Of a stretch of 33,047 nt of DNA, positions 9,401 through 19,729 are shown one piece after another. Each line of letters starts with the position of its first letter. Position 1 is the first letter of the stretch. The stretch lies in NCBI GenBank assembly GCA_014885115.2, contig WKLE02000966.1:1-33047 (forward strand). The letters are read 5' to 3'. The stretch is from Asterionellopsis glacialis (Eukaryota > Bacillariophyta > Plagiogrammaphyceae > Rhaphoneidales > Asterionellopsidaceae). A program made the translations under genes and the position numbers. The notes under the pieces are model-generated. The model did not search any database. It saw only the letters and a list, made by a program, of their open reading frames with translations, and had not been told where the DNA came from.

Positions 9401-12400
9401 CTTTCATCATGTGAAAATGTGAAAAAAGTTGTGCCCTTGTCTCTGTTATCCAATTGAACTTACTGACGGGCTTTGATAGATACCCAGTATTTGCAAAGAA
9501 TAGGGCTTCGCCTTTGTCGTACTTCTCTCCTACTACCGACAGAGAATCGTGCAACCCGAATTCATTGCATGGTTGATCTGATGATGACGCATTAAGACGG
9601 CGCATCCTGTTATCCGGCAATGCTGCACCTTCTCGTAATTTCTTATATTCATTGTAAAGTTCTTCGCAACTTAGGTCGTCATGATAGGGTGCAAGCATGT
9701 AAAAAGAATCGAGGCCCCCGAACCCGTAAATATATACTATGGCTTTATATGGCTCGTCTGTTGTGCCAGACAATTCTGAAGGATTTCTGTCTTCATCTGT
9801 TTGGCGAATAAGACTAGTGGTGTGAAATTCCGGCGACGTCGCGATAAGTTGCTAGTCAATTTAAGAAAATGAAAAAAATATATGAATTGTGAGTGAATGT
9901 GCCCGGTATACGAGAGTATTAGCGATTGAATGAAACCATGCCTATGATGTGACTCGACGGGCATGCGATATTCTAACAAAAACGAATAAACATATCAAAT
10001 CAAATCACAAACAGCAGATACTTACTTGCGCCACACGTAGAGCGGTTTCCCCATCTGTCTCGTTATAGACATTAGAATATTCAGTTTCAATCAAATGTCT
10101 GTTCCTCTGACTGAGCCTTCCACCCGTGACCAAGGTTGCAAGATCATTAACTACTTGGGTGGCATTAGAAGGGTCCGACTCTGGTGAGTATGCCAAATAC
10201 CCATGGACATAATCGCACCAATCATTGCTATATGATCCAAATCCGGAACCGCAGCCTGTCAAGCCACGATGGATCAAGCTGAATAAACCATTTGTCATAC
10301 CCACAGTAGTTACGGTCGAAAGAATTTGAGATTCAGGGGATGAGAGCGAGGCTTGCGATAAACGTCCAGGTGGAGAATAAAGAGGGCTGAAGAAGGAAAA
10401 CACACTCGGAGCTTCAAATACCATTTGGCCAATTTTCTTTTTCAATCCGCCACTGAGCATTGTCCACGAATGCTTGGAATAGGAATTTCTTGTATATTCC
10501 ATTGATCTCATAAAACCGATAACTTTTACAAGAGGCTCCTTCAAGGCCCCATGAGTAGGGTCTGCATCTAAGACAACCGACGTTGCTTCTTGATCCAAGA
10601 CAATCGCAGCTGCGGTGGCTGCCAGGTCGCCAGTGTTGCCTTCGCCGTAAGATAATGTGTTCTGACCGTCGGAGTATTCAAAATAACCTCTTCGAAAGAC
10701 TGTTGCGACTCTCATAATGTAGTCCGGCGAAGGATTTGAAATTCCAAAATGCTGAATCAGATTCTTCGACACAAATGGAGCTGTATTATAGTGATGCAGC
10801 AAGTGATCTAGGACACTATCAGTTTCGTAGTGCGCGTCTCGCAAATTCGGGTCTGCAAGGTTAAAAATGTTTGGTATGTTCCGAACATTATATTGACCTT
10901 CGTTTCCGATCTATGGGAACGCAAAAAGAAGTAAATCGAGTTAGAATTTCTAAACTGCATTTGAAATTTTCAAAGAGTTCAAAGAGTATTATCAGATTTT
11001 TTTCGTACCAGTACACGCGATTGTAAGTTCTTCCTGTACACAGGCTTCCCATCATCGCTTAGCACCTTGAAAATGGTTTCAGCAGAATAATTGCCTAGTT
11101 GCACAGTCTCCTCGGTTGATTCAGGAGGAGACCAGCTATTGTCAGGATATATTTGAACAACACTGAAATCGTCAACAAAATAGCCAATGCCCGGCGGAGG
11201 TCCAATGACATGTAGTTGGACTCTTGATTTTATCCCAGCCCACCTTTCTGGAATTGTAAAGTTCAAGGAGAAGGTATTCCAATCAGTTGCATTCCAGTTG
11301 TCATACATATCTCCATCTGTTTTAAACCACTGCCCGTAAAGTCCGATGTTATCAACAGGATAGATTCTCAATTGTATACAATTGCCAACGCTTGTACACG
11401 CATATGGGGTTTCATCAGTATCATTGAAGGCTTTGACTTTAAACTGAATATTGATGGTTACATTTGGTTTAGCACAACTGATTAAACCAAATAATAAACA
11501 AATTACATACCCAGGATTTAGTCGAAAGGAATACGTAACGATAAAATAAAACACGGAGCATAGGACTTACTCTTTTGGGAACATATCGGTTGCTGGAAAT
11601 ACGCCGTTCCTATCATTAACGCGGTTAGTTGCTTTGATAGCGTACTGAGAACCGCCATAACCAGGGGAAGTTATTCCAATAACATTAACACCTCCAGGCA
11701 GATTATTACGCTGTTGATCCCAACCTCCTCTATTTCCATTCTCTGCGCCAGCATTGAAACTAATCCAATTGCCCGTGCACGGCGGTGGTCTAGGAGGCGC
11801 CTCTTTGATTGGTTGAATTGGCACATTCCGACGATAAACCTCAACGCCGGAAGTAGTTGCAATTTGACTATAGGTTCCATCATCAAACATCTCGGGAGGG
11901 AAAGCCCCAACACTTAATTGTAAAACTTGATCCCTTGTTGGCATGTCAGAGAAAGCTGCTGTCTCGATGAGAGTAGTATCGCAAAGACACGTGTATTCAT
12001 CAAATCGAATACATGCCCCATCACCACAGCTATTGGAAGGAGATGGATATTCATCATCTCCAAAGTCATTTTGTTCCCAGTAAATACTGAACCAACTAGC
12101 AGTTGTAGATTGGTTTAGCCATTTCACAGTATCAAAATATTTAATAGTATTATCGGCATCATGGACGAGAGCTACCAGTCCATTGTCTTGAACAGCTAGT
12201 TTAATGGAACACGGAGCGGTCTTTTGGACATGATGAAATTTAACGAAAGAAAAAGCAGCAGAACAAATTAAAAAGATGTGCAATCAACACTCCATGTTTA
12301 CAAAAAGCGAACAAAGCACGTACGGTCCAATGCCAAATATTCATACTGTGGAAGTCATGAGTACCCCAGTGGTGGCCATTACAGTCCTGGTTCCCGTAAG

Positions 12401-15169
12401 CTGGTTCCAACGTAGCAATGTCGCAGGGGAAACCCCCTAGCTCGATGCATCGCTCTGTATTCGTATTGTATGTGACAAACTCGCCCAAATATTCGCATGC
12501 ACGATCTGCTATATCAACATTTGATCTTCGGTTGTATTTAGTGGTGGCGTGTAGCCCGCAACAGGCTTCAGTAGCACTTGTGGTTCTTGGGTTACCGCAC
12601 ATGCTAGCAGTTCTCTGCCACCTGAAAGATACTATTTTCTTTGGACTTTCAAAGACCTCAAGATTGACGCATGGTAAGCGGAGATACTCGTAATACACAT
12701 GTACTCCTGGAGCAACTTGCACTTGATGCGCAGTATCAATGCTGCATTCAACACCATCACATTCGATATTAGTATCCAATGTAACAATACCCGGAAACGT
12801 ACAGGCTCCATCATTATCAGCTGCACAGAGTTTTTGGTATAAGGATGACGTGGCTGGATTAAGCACAAAACGCTTGGCACCGATATCATCCCAATTGGCC
12901 CTCATATTATTGTGCCACAGAGGCCTACTCGAGCCTCCCAGGAGCCTGTATTTGGCACCAATCTTCAAGAAGTGTTTATCTGGGAGATCAGCGCAAAGGG
13001 GTTTGTGATCACCGATGTATTTCCCACTAAGGCCTCTTTTCGGGAACCAGTCGCGCCATTTGACATCTGTTATTTTCATCGGGGACATGCGGTCCCATCT
13101 GCTCGGCCAAGGGATATCTTCATAATTGCCACGTCTGTACATCCAAGCAATATGAAAAGCGAATTCAAAAGCAATAAGTGTATATTCCTAAAGGGAAACG
13201 GAATCGCCCTATTGTATGAAATCGGGGGAACTCACCGGGTATAGTAATCGAATCCCGTCCATGCTCGAGCGAAAGACACTATGTCGTGCGAGTTGTAAGT
13301 TTTGATGGCAACACCCATATCGTCTCGTTTTGCACTTCCATCAAGATTGAGTTCTACAAGCCCAATGGTAAAGAGTTGCATTAGCTCACGAGCATAGTTT
13401 TCATCAGGAACTGAAAAGAAATAGCACAAAAGGAAAACAAAATGATTAGGTGCATGAGCACAAAACATTCGGACTAAGGGGGAATGGGGCAACACTTACA
13501 GTTGAGTTTACGATTATTGTGCCAGCCAATCTGCACAGCTTTGTTCCTGATGAAGGTGAGCATCTCTGCCATCCTTGAACTGAAGGAAACCTCACGCATT
13601 ACGTCAAAATAGTTTCCAAGTCCATTCCGAATGAAAATGTCGTAAAAAAATATCTCGGGCTCACTGATATAGTTTTGTCCAGTAATAATATTGGGGTCGA
13701 CAACAAATATTTGACTCAGAGCGAATGCCATTCTTTGTCGCAGCTGGTCTTCCGAATAAATGGCTTTCATAGTCCAAACAGTCTGAGTTTGTTTGGCCCC
13801 GTATCCTTCCTCCAAACTCCCACCCCTGATTTCAAAATGGTCATCTAAAGTAGGATCTGAGGCAACTTCCTTTGGAGATCCACAAACAACTGTCCCTCCC
13901 TGTTTTGCTCGGAAATCTTGTGTATACGGTAGGGTACTAACGCTATACTTCTTTAAATGACTGGGGAGGTCATCATAAGACTTCGAGTCACCGTATCGGC
14001 CAATGTACTGCGACTTCTTCTCGTCATGAACAGATCTATATGAAAAAACAAACGAGTACGTGAGATTTTAAGCCATCTTCAGGTATATGCATGGATTGCA
14101 ATTTTATCCAAAAAGAGCTTTATGGATACACCAAAAAGAGTAAAAAATGTCAAAACGAAACTTACAATTCATCAGGATGGACGTTTTTGTAACAGACACC
14201 CGTTTCCGCAACAAAGACAGCAAAGCCCACCTTTTTTGAGTCACTTGAGTCGCATGCTCCCTTAAAGAGGATATCCTTTAGATATATATTTTCATCGCGA
14301 CCATCATAAAGTGCTGATGCTACTGATGCATGAGTTTCATCTGATATAGATATATTGGATGCACTTCTACATAAAGGTTCGGTGGGTACTCCAGCAATTG
14401 GCACCCAACGAGATCTGGATCGTAACTTACAAACGGGGGTTGGCTCTTCGTTATCAAAAGGTAGATCTCTCTTTGTATAAAGATGGGAGTCAGTCGTCAC
14501 ATTGTTGAGATACTGTAAGTTTTCATCTGTAAGGACCAAGGCCACATATTGATTATTATATTTTGATTTACACGCATTTTCTTCCGTAGAAAGTCTGCAT
14601 GATTCCATATTGAAAATAGTGGGAGGGTTTGTAATGCAAATTGTAGCACTCACAGATCCCTTCGGCGAGATGGATCTCTTGACATTGGTTCCACCACCAT
14701 CGATAAGAGGGTTTTCAACAGTATTTTCCTTCAAATCAATACGCTGGTCATAAATGGCCCATCCTTCATTGTTAGGGAGCCTGGCAAACAAGGGAGGGAA
14801 CGGAGTATTCTTCCAAGCACCCTTTTTAGAAAGCTGATCCAAGGGATTATGCTCTTCATTAAGGTATTCACACATGTTATTATCTATGTCTACGTTCAAG
14901 AGCAACATAGATCCGAAGGAATATTGAGTATTGATTTCAGATAAGTGTTCATTCATATTTAACGTTGATAAATCAAGAATACGAAGCTCCGTTCGATTGA
15001 TGTATTCATCAAAATCAAGATTGACACTAGGGTTACCTCCAACAATTTCTTTGCAATAGTTGCCAATCTTGAGAGAAAAACTTGAAGGAGAAATTCTGCC
15101 GAACTTTTTTTCATCTGTAGAAAAGGCAGTATCTGAATATTTACCCAGCTTTTTGTTTCGGCCAAGTCA

Positions 15170-15239
<70 letters not shown>

Positions 15240-16253
15240 ATAGTGTAAGTAAGGTTGGTTGTGCACGGTATCATGTTCTATGATTAAAAAGTAAACCCAA
15301 ATCAGATTTCTTACCGGAGGTCTGCGGCTACCTTCAATACTTTCTACATGACAAATCTGGAATTCACTCTCTGCATTTTCAAGCACCAAAGTTGACGTCA
15401 GGTTGTTTTTACGAAAATTTGTAAAGTATCGGATAGGCTCATCGACTACAGTCCGAAGTTGACCATCAAAATGAAGTGCATAGACTGTTTTGTTGTTATC
15501 AGGATTTGTAAGAGATATAATCTGCAATTTTATGTTTTTCGCGCTTCCGATGATTTTATCTTTTTCTGTGAAGGCAAATCGTCTCCACCTCGAGTGTCGA
15601 TGACAGGGTCCAGGTCCCGAAACAGCAATATTAAAGGTTTCCATCATTCGTTGATTAAGATGTTTGCGGAAGTATTCTCGATGACTAACATAGGGCATGT
15701 CAATTTGATTCTTCACGAATTGAGCGAATTTGGATTCCATGCTCATGCTAGTGTCGTTGTTTTGAGTGAGAAGGTTGATAGCACTCCGAGTGGGTCCAAA
15801 TGTCACCATTTCAAGGAAACGCGCCGCCCTTTCTCTGTCCGATAGGGAATGACTGTAGGAGGTAAGAAAGAATTTATCGCTCGCGAATGCTTGTGGAAAT
15901 CCGCTCACGGTGCACTTCCGTGTTGTAGTGACATTTTCGCAGGTAATCGTTAGATCTGCATTTGATGGTGGACCAGCACTTCTTTCCCAATCACCGGCGT
16001 TATATGACCGAGCAACCGGGAAATACGAACTGTTATCAGTTTTATCGCCACGAGACAAAACAACAAGCTTGTCATCCGGAGAAACTTCCAGGGATATGGC
16101 GAACTCATTGCTCAAGCCTGGCCCCTCAATAAGTTTCATTTCATTATCCGGAGTTGGTACGGACTCGTAAGAAGCAGACGCCTGATGAGCGATGATTGAA
16201 AGTAGCGCTAACCACAAACACAGAGTCCCACAACTCTTTCCTGAAAACACCAT
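6439..16253 (-). CDS. Giant cell-surface DUF1800-DUF1501 fusion protein, 13 exons, 2830 residues
   Basis: Exons: 16253-15315, 15148-14166, 14035-13500, 13410-13236, 13134-12324, 12220-11571, 11477-11009, 10910-10026, 9851-9395, 9311-8692, 8585-8551, 8458-8330, 8242-6439. All 12 introns (83-174 bases) are GT-AG, and the exons sum to 8493 bases with phases agreeing at every joint. The start at 16253 has context accATGG; an in-frame ATG 27 bases upstream is weaker. Layout: signal peptide 1-27 (ASA|S); DUF1800 start ~138-205 (ERAARFLEMVTFGPT); large Cys-containing insert to ~700; DUF1800 core ~715-880 (QLRQRMAFALSQIFVV, NYARELMQLFTIG at 824); carbohydrate-binding-like domain ~1299-1475; DUF1800 end ~1522-1826 (NIPNIFNLADPNLRD, APSVFSFFSPLY, ATSPEFH); DUF1501 ~1850-2250 (GGLDSF, GGFDTH at 2126, SSEFGR, GGGTDHAWGG, RGRLLPTT); Thr/Pro linker; beta-rich tail; one membrane helix ~2779-2800; 30-residue charged cytoplasmic tail. 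DUF1501 belongs to the alkaline-phosphatase-like fold, and its metal-site motifs are kept. The substrate is unknown. A type I surface protein is inferred. Confidence 0.88.
11150..11770 (-). other. Carbohydrate-binding-like (galactose-binding fold) domain inserted inside DUF1800
   Basis: This is part of the 6439-16253 gene: the end of exon 6 plus exon 7, residues ~1299-1475. The segment begins NWISFNAGAENGNRGGW, the N-x-x-F-E-x-G...GW type of opening seen in CBM4/9/16/22-like modules. It ends GIGYFVDDFSVVQIYP, matching the typical last strand (YxVDDFSLV). The strands between (NVTINIQFKVKAF, WNTFSLNFTIPERW, SRVQLHVIGPP) fit a beta-sandwich. Intron 6 interrupts the domain. The module class is inferred from the ends and spacing only; the binding specificity cannot be read. 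Confidence 0.5.
15166..15238. repeat. (TG)n(GA)28 microsatellite in intron 1 of the giant gene
   Basis: A (GA) run of 57 bases at 15182-15238, preceded by a short (TG) run at 15170-15181. In the sense direction of the host gene this is (CT)28(CA)6, lying about 20 bases before the acceptor at 15149, so it occupies the position of the polypyrimidine tract. Such runs are expected to vary in length between alleles. Confidence 0.95.
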
Positions 16254-17008
16254 GGTTGTGACTCGTTTTGAAAGGATCAAAATACCAATTTGGCTAGTTC
16301 AATTGCAATTGAGACTCTTGTTGTTATTGTTTTTCTTCTTGTGTTCTTCCTGATGCTCTTGGTCTCTGTTCTCGATTTGATTTGGTTCTCTTGATATTTA
16401 CACAACAGTATGAAGAGCACACGTCTTGTACGGTAGTCCTAGAGGACTAATGTTTCATCCAGACTCTTGTCTTCTCCATATCTACTGTCGTACTACCGGT
16501 AGGACTAGTCCTACCTGGGTACAGGTACAATTTATGACTACCTGTACAGTACGGTAGGTATTTTCTTTATCAATAAGTAGAATTACAAACTACTAATTAG
16601 GACTAGAGATTCCATGGAAAAGTGGTAGTACCTGTATCCATAATTATTTGAGTTACGGAGTCATGGAATGTTTTCTATATCCTTTTTAATATTCTACGTG
16701 ATATCCTGTATTTTCCAATATGTTCCCCATTCTGGACCACACTATTGAAATCCTATTTAGGAAATTACGACTAAAATAACTTTATATAGCTACAGACTGT
16801 ACTATACATTATTTTAATCAAGAAGGGGAAAAACTTAGGCTTCTTTTGGGGGGTAAATATCCGCAGTCATTATGTTGAAGTTTCAATCTATTATTTTTAA
16901 TATCCTGCGTAGAGTACATGTAATGATGATACAAAAAATATTTATTATGCACCTGGTACGCATGGACGAGAAACGAAAAGAACAGAACCTGGTTCATCAA
17001 TGGGTACT

Positions 17009-17082
17009 GTTTATTTGTCATGGTATTAAAAAGTAGGGTAGGTTGACGTCATCGATGACGTCAAACCCCATGACAAATAAAT
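17009..17082. promoter_or_regulatory. Double CRE-like palindrome nested in a larger inverted repeat
   Basis: The core TGACGTCATCGATGACGTCA (17044-17063) is a perfect palindrome made of two TGACGTCA sites separated by TCGA. It is flanked by the arms TTTATTTGTCATGG (17009-17022) and CCATGACAAATAAA (17069-17082), which are exact inverted copies. TGACGTCA is the classical bZIP/CREB-type site, and TGACGT and ACGTCA elements act in CO2/cAMP-responsive diatom promoters. The site lies about 790 bases upstream of the ATG at 16253. A regulatory role is an inference; it may instead be a palindromic repeat element. Confidence 0.45.
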
Positions 17083-17594
17083 AGAATAATGTACAGAACC
17101 TGGTACCCTACAGAACCTGGTACCTGGGTACCGGTATCATGTACCGGTACAGGTATGAATCGTTATATTATTTAAAAAATGTACCTGTACCTGGTACCTG
17201 TATACGAGGCAATAGACTAGACTGCAACTTGTCAATGACCTCAGCTATGACCTCGTTTTTTTCAATAAAAGTCATAAGTATTAACGTAGTCGTACACGCT
17301 CATTTCGTTTTTTTTTCTACAGAGCTTCTACGTATTTACTATGAAACAAAAAGTACGGATCTGCAGTACATAAAAAAAAGCGAATTCCTGTTTTTCTCGG
17401 GGAGAAATGTGTGTTTATTTTGGGGCAAAGGAATTCATTTTTGGCTCTCTCCCAGTGTTCTCGATAGTTAGTTTTTTCAGTGTTGGCCATGTCGCATTCC
17501 TTGCAAGAACGACATGAAGGATAATTCAATTGATATACATACTAGTTAACCGTCACACATTAATCATAACGGTTCTCGCCAATAAGTCTCGCTC

Positions 17595-17617
17595 AACTAT
17601 CGCATTCTGCGATAGTT
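17595..17617. repeat. Perfect 10-bp stem hairpin upstream of the gag fragment
   Basis: AACTATCGCA and TGCGATAGTT form an exact 10-bp stem around a TTC loop. It lies about 75 bases before the first gag-region ATG. It could belong to the leader of the retroelement; no long terminal repeat was found around it. Confidence 0.5.
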
Positions 17618-17691
17618 CCTGAAATGGACATAATCTGTAACTCTCCTCACAATTTAACCTTATTAGAAAATTGCATTCATCATCGACTACG

Positions 17692-18120
17692 ATGCGTCAT
17701 TCTGATCAGAAAGCTCGTTACTCGATGTTAACCAAAACAAACCATCACCAAACCAAACTAAACGCTCAAGAGAAAAGAACAATACAAGCCAGAGTGAAGG
17801 ATTGGGCGAAACAAGAACAAAGGAAAAAGAAAACAACTAATTCGAAGACACAAGAATTTCCAACAATCGAAATAACGGAATCACAAGATTCTCCGAAACA
17901 ACGGTACCTGCATCAACAAGAGAAATCATTGACCTACCTATCACCTAAAAGTAACCCAACGAAACCACAGTACATCATTGAAGGAATTGCTTTACCTCAC
18001 GCCTGCCAAAGGTGTGAAATCTATGAAGCTCATTTCAAAATAATCCAAGCTCAATTCGAAGCCCTCCAAGGAGAGATCAATCGCTTGAACAACTACGAAC
18101 TCAGCCAACATGAGTCGTAA
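17692..18120 (+). CDS. Small ORF at the 5' end of a retroelement fragment
   Basis: An open frame of 142 residues starting at the ATG at 17692, very rich in Lys, Gln and Thr. Residues near the end (CQRCEIYEAHFKIIQAQFEA) suggest an amphipathic, coiled-coil-like helix with a CxxC pair. Its stop overlaps the start of the following gag-like frame by 11 bases (ATG 18110, TAA 18118). The overlap and shared composition suggest both belong to one retroelement, this one perhaps being the N-terminal part of Gag or an accessory ORF. No database family is recognised. It may be non-functional, as the rest of the element is broken. Confidence 0.45.
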   Translation: MRHSDQKARYSMLTKTNHHQTKLNAQEKRTIQARVKDWAKQEQRKKKTTNSKTQEFPTIEITESQDSPKQRYLHQQEKSLTYLSPKSNPTKPQYIIEGIALPHACQRCEIYEAHFKIIQAQFEALQGEINRLNNYELSQHES

Positions 18121-19729
18121 CACCCTACAATTGGTCATGATATCTTACAAATCAAAATATGACCTATCCACTGTCAAGGAACAGGAATTGAGACAAGAAT
18201 TCGACGACGGCACAACAAAGAAAATCAAGGTACCAGTATATGAAGGCGAACAGATCGAAGGAGCTTTCCGCACACTTACGGAATTCCGAGAAGCCTGCAT
18301 TAAATTAGATTGCACCACTGAACAAGAAAAGAAATCAGGACTCAGAAAATTACTACAAGGATCAGCTAAGGATGATTGGGACTTATCCCATGAACCTAAC
18401 GATGACTTCAACACAGTCAAAAGCGATTGGCTTAAAACCTTCATAACCTTCGAAGACCAAGATACACAACGTGAATACATCGAAACCCTTTTTAAGGATT
18501 ACAATTCAACAGCTAGACAGTTTTACCAATGACTACGTATCATGGTTAAGTACTACCATGAAATGCCACACAACACAGAAGACGTCACAGATACCAAAAT
18601 CAAAAACATAGTATTCAAGGCAATGCCTAGCGCCTTTCAGAATGATTGGCACAAGGCAGGCAAACATCTAGCATCAAGCACTATAATGGAAATGGTCCAT
18701 TATATGGATACCCTGAAATCTATCCATGATACACCTAACAATCGGAAACGAGATCAAATGAGCAACCCTCATCGCGATGACTCTCGCCAATCTAACAAGA
18801 AGATGCGAGGCGATGAAAGAAGACGCGACAGATACCATTGCAGATATCGTAATGAACCATCTGAAAGAGACAACAGACAAACAAGTCCACCTAACCGACA
18901 AAGGAATAATCAAGGAGGCCATGGAGGCCGAGACAATCGAAGAAACAACAGAGACTCATTACAAGATTTGGACACTTGTCCACATCATGGTGGCCACACT
19001 GGGGGCAAATGTTTTGACAACCCAAGAGGGGATAACTACCGCCCAGTGGACCCAACAACCGGGCGACAAATCCAATCCAATGGTAATAACTGAAGCAACC
19101 CTGCAAGAAAAGGGGCTGGATATAATGGACCAACACACTCACACTTTCAACAAAAGGGCAGCAATGAAACCCCTCCAGCAGCAATTTCTGCAACTACACC
19201 TGGTAGTAACGTTGGTGAAACCGGCCAGGGTGATGCAAGTTTAGGAGGCAGTTCCTACTTCTTCACTGGCACAGCGCCTTTCGCAGGCCAGGATCCTTCC
19301 GTGTACCAACCTTTTGCAGGTACGCCTTCAACTAAAGGCACAGGCAAGTTGCCTGAACCAAATCCAATGTCATTCACCCCAAACATATTCTGCCATCATT
19401 TACAATGGCTGGGTGTTACTAACCCAACATCTTTCTTGTCTCATAACCATTCACAGGCCAGCAACATTAACAAAAGAATTATTGAACCAGTGCCACAGCA
19501 AGCACTACCAACCTCATTTGACTACAACCTAACACCATACAAAGACTCCCTCTTCAAATCCTACGACAACCTTCCTGGAGAACCCAGCTTACTGGATGTA
19601 TCTCCCACTATAATAACCATTCTCAAATCAATTCAAAATCATCAGACCACATCTGCCAAACCATTGCTCTCCCTCCTAGATGATACGTCATGCCACCCCC
19701 CCAAAAAAAATAACACGCAAAATTACTAG
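18110..19729 (+). pseudogene. Broken Gag-like gene of a diatom-type LTR retroelement
   Basis: One reading frame runs from ATG 18110 to TAG 19727-19729 but carries two internal TGA stops, at 18530-18532 and 19091-19093. The N-terminal part (LSTVKEQELRQEFDDGTTKK, LLQGSAKDDWDL, WLKTFITFEDQDTQREY) reads like a retroelement capsid. A basic Arg/Asn/Gly stretch follows (about 18750-18960), then a zinc-knuckle-like HCC-type motif (DTCPHHGGHTGGKCFDNP, about 18970-19025), as in diatom Gag proteins. The tail is Gly/Ser/Thr/Pro-rich. A C7A8 run at 19696-19710 lies shortly before the end. No protease, integrase or reverse transcriptase follows, and the last codons already belong to a different repeat (copy A, 19719-19799), so the element was probably truncated by a later insertion. 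Confidence 0.65.

Larger units (their letters stand above)
16254..17691. promoter_or_regulatory. Palindrome-rich upstream region between the giant gene and the gag fragment
   Basis: About 1.4 kb without a supported gene, upstream of the minus-strand giant gene. It contains an unusual density of palindromes: GGTAGGACTAGTCCTACC at 16498-16515, a double CRE-like palindrome at 17043-17064, and many GGTACC/GTACCGGTAC words between 17094 and 17210. Short open frames at 16818-17021 (-), 17139-17471 (+) and 17317-17529 (-) overlap these repeats and are not credible genes. The promoter of the giant gene must lie at the low-coordinate end of this region, but no core element was recognised. Confidence 0.4.

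Noticed and set aside
8638..10026. Splitting the giant gene into separate DUF1800 and DUF1501 genes
   Set aside because: The domain boundary is inside exon 9 (9851-9395), all splice phases agree, and no alternative start or terminator region is present.
15060..15248. Open frame ending in a long Arg-Glu repeat
   Set aside because: It is only the translation of the (GA)n microsatellite in intron 1.
18530..19093. TGA codons read as selenocysteine or reassigned Trp in the gag-like frame
   Set aside because: No selenocysteine element was visible, the intact genes here end in or avoid TGA normally (the giant gene stops at TGA), and the element is otherwise truncated; decay is simpler.
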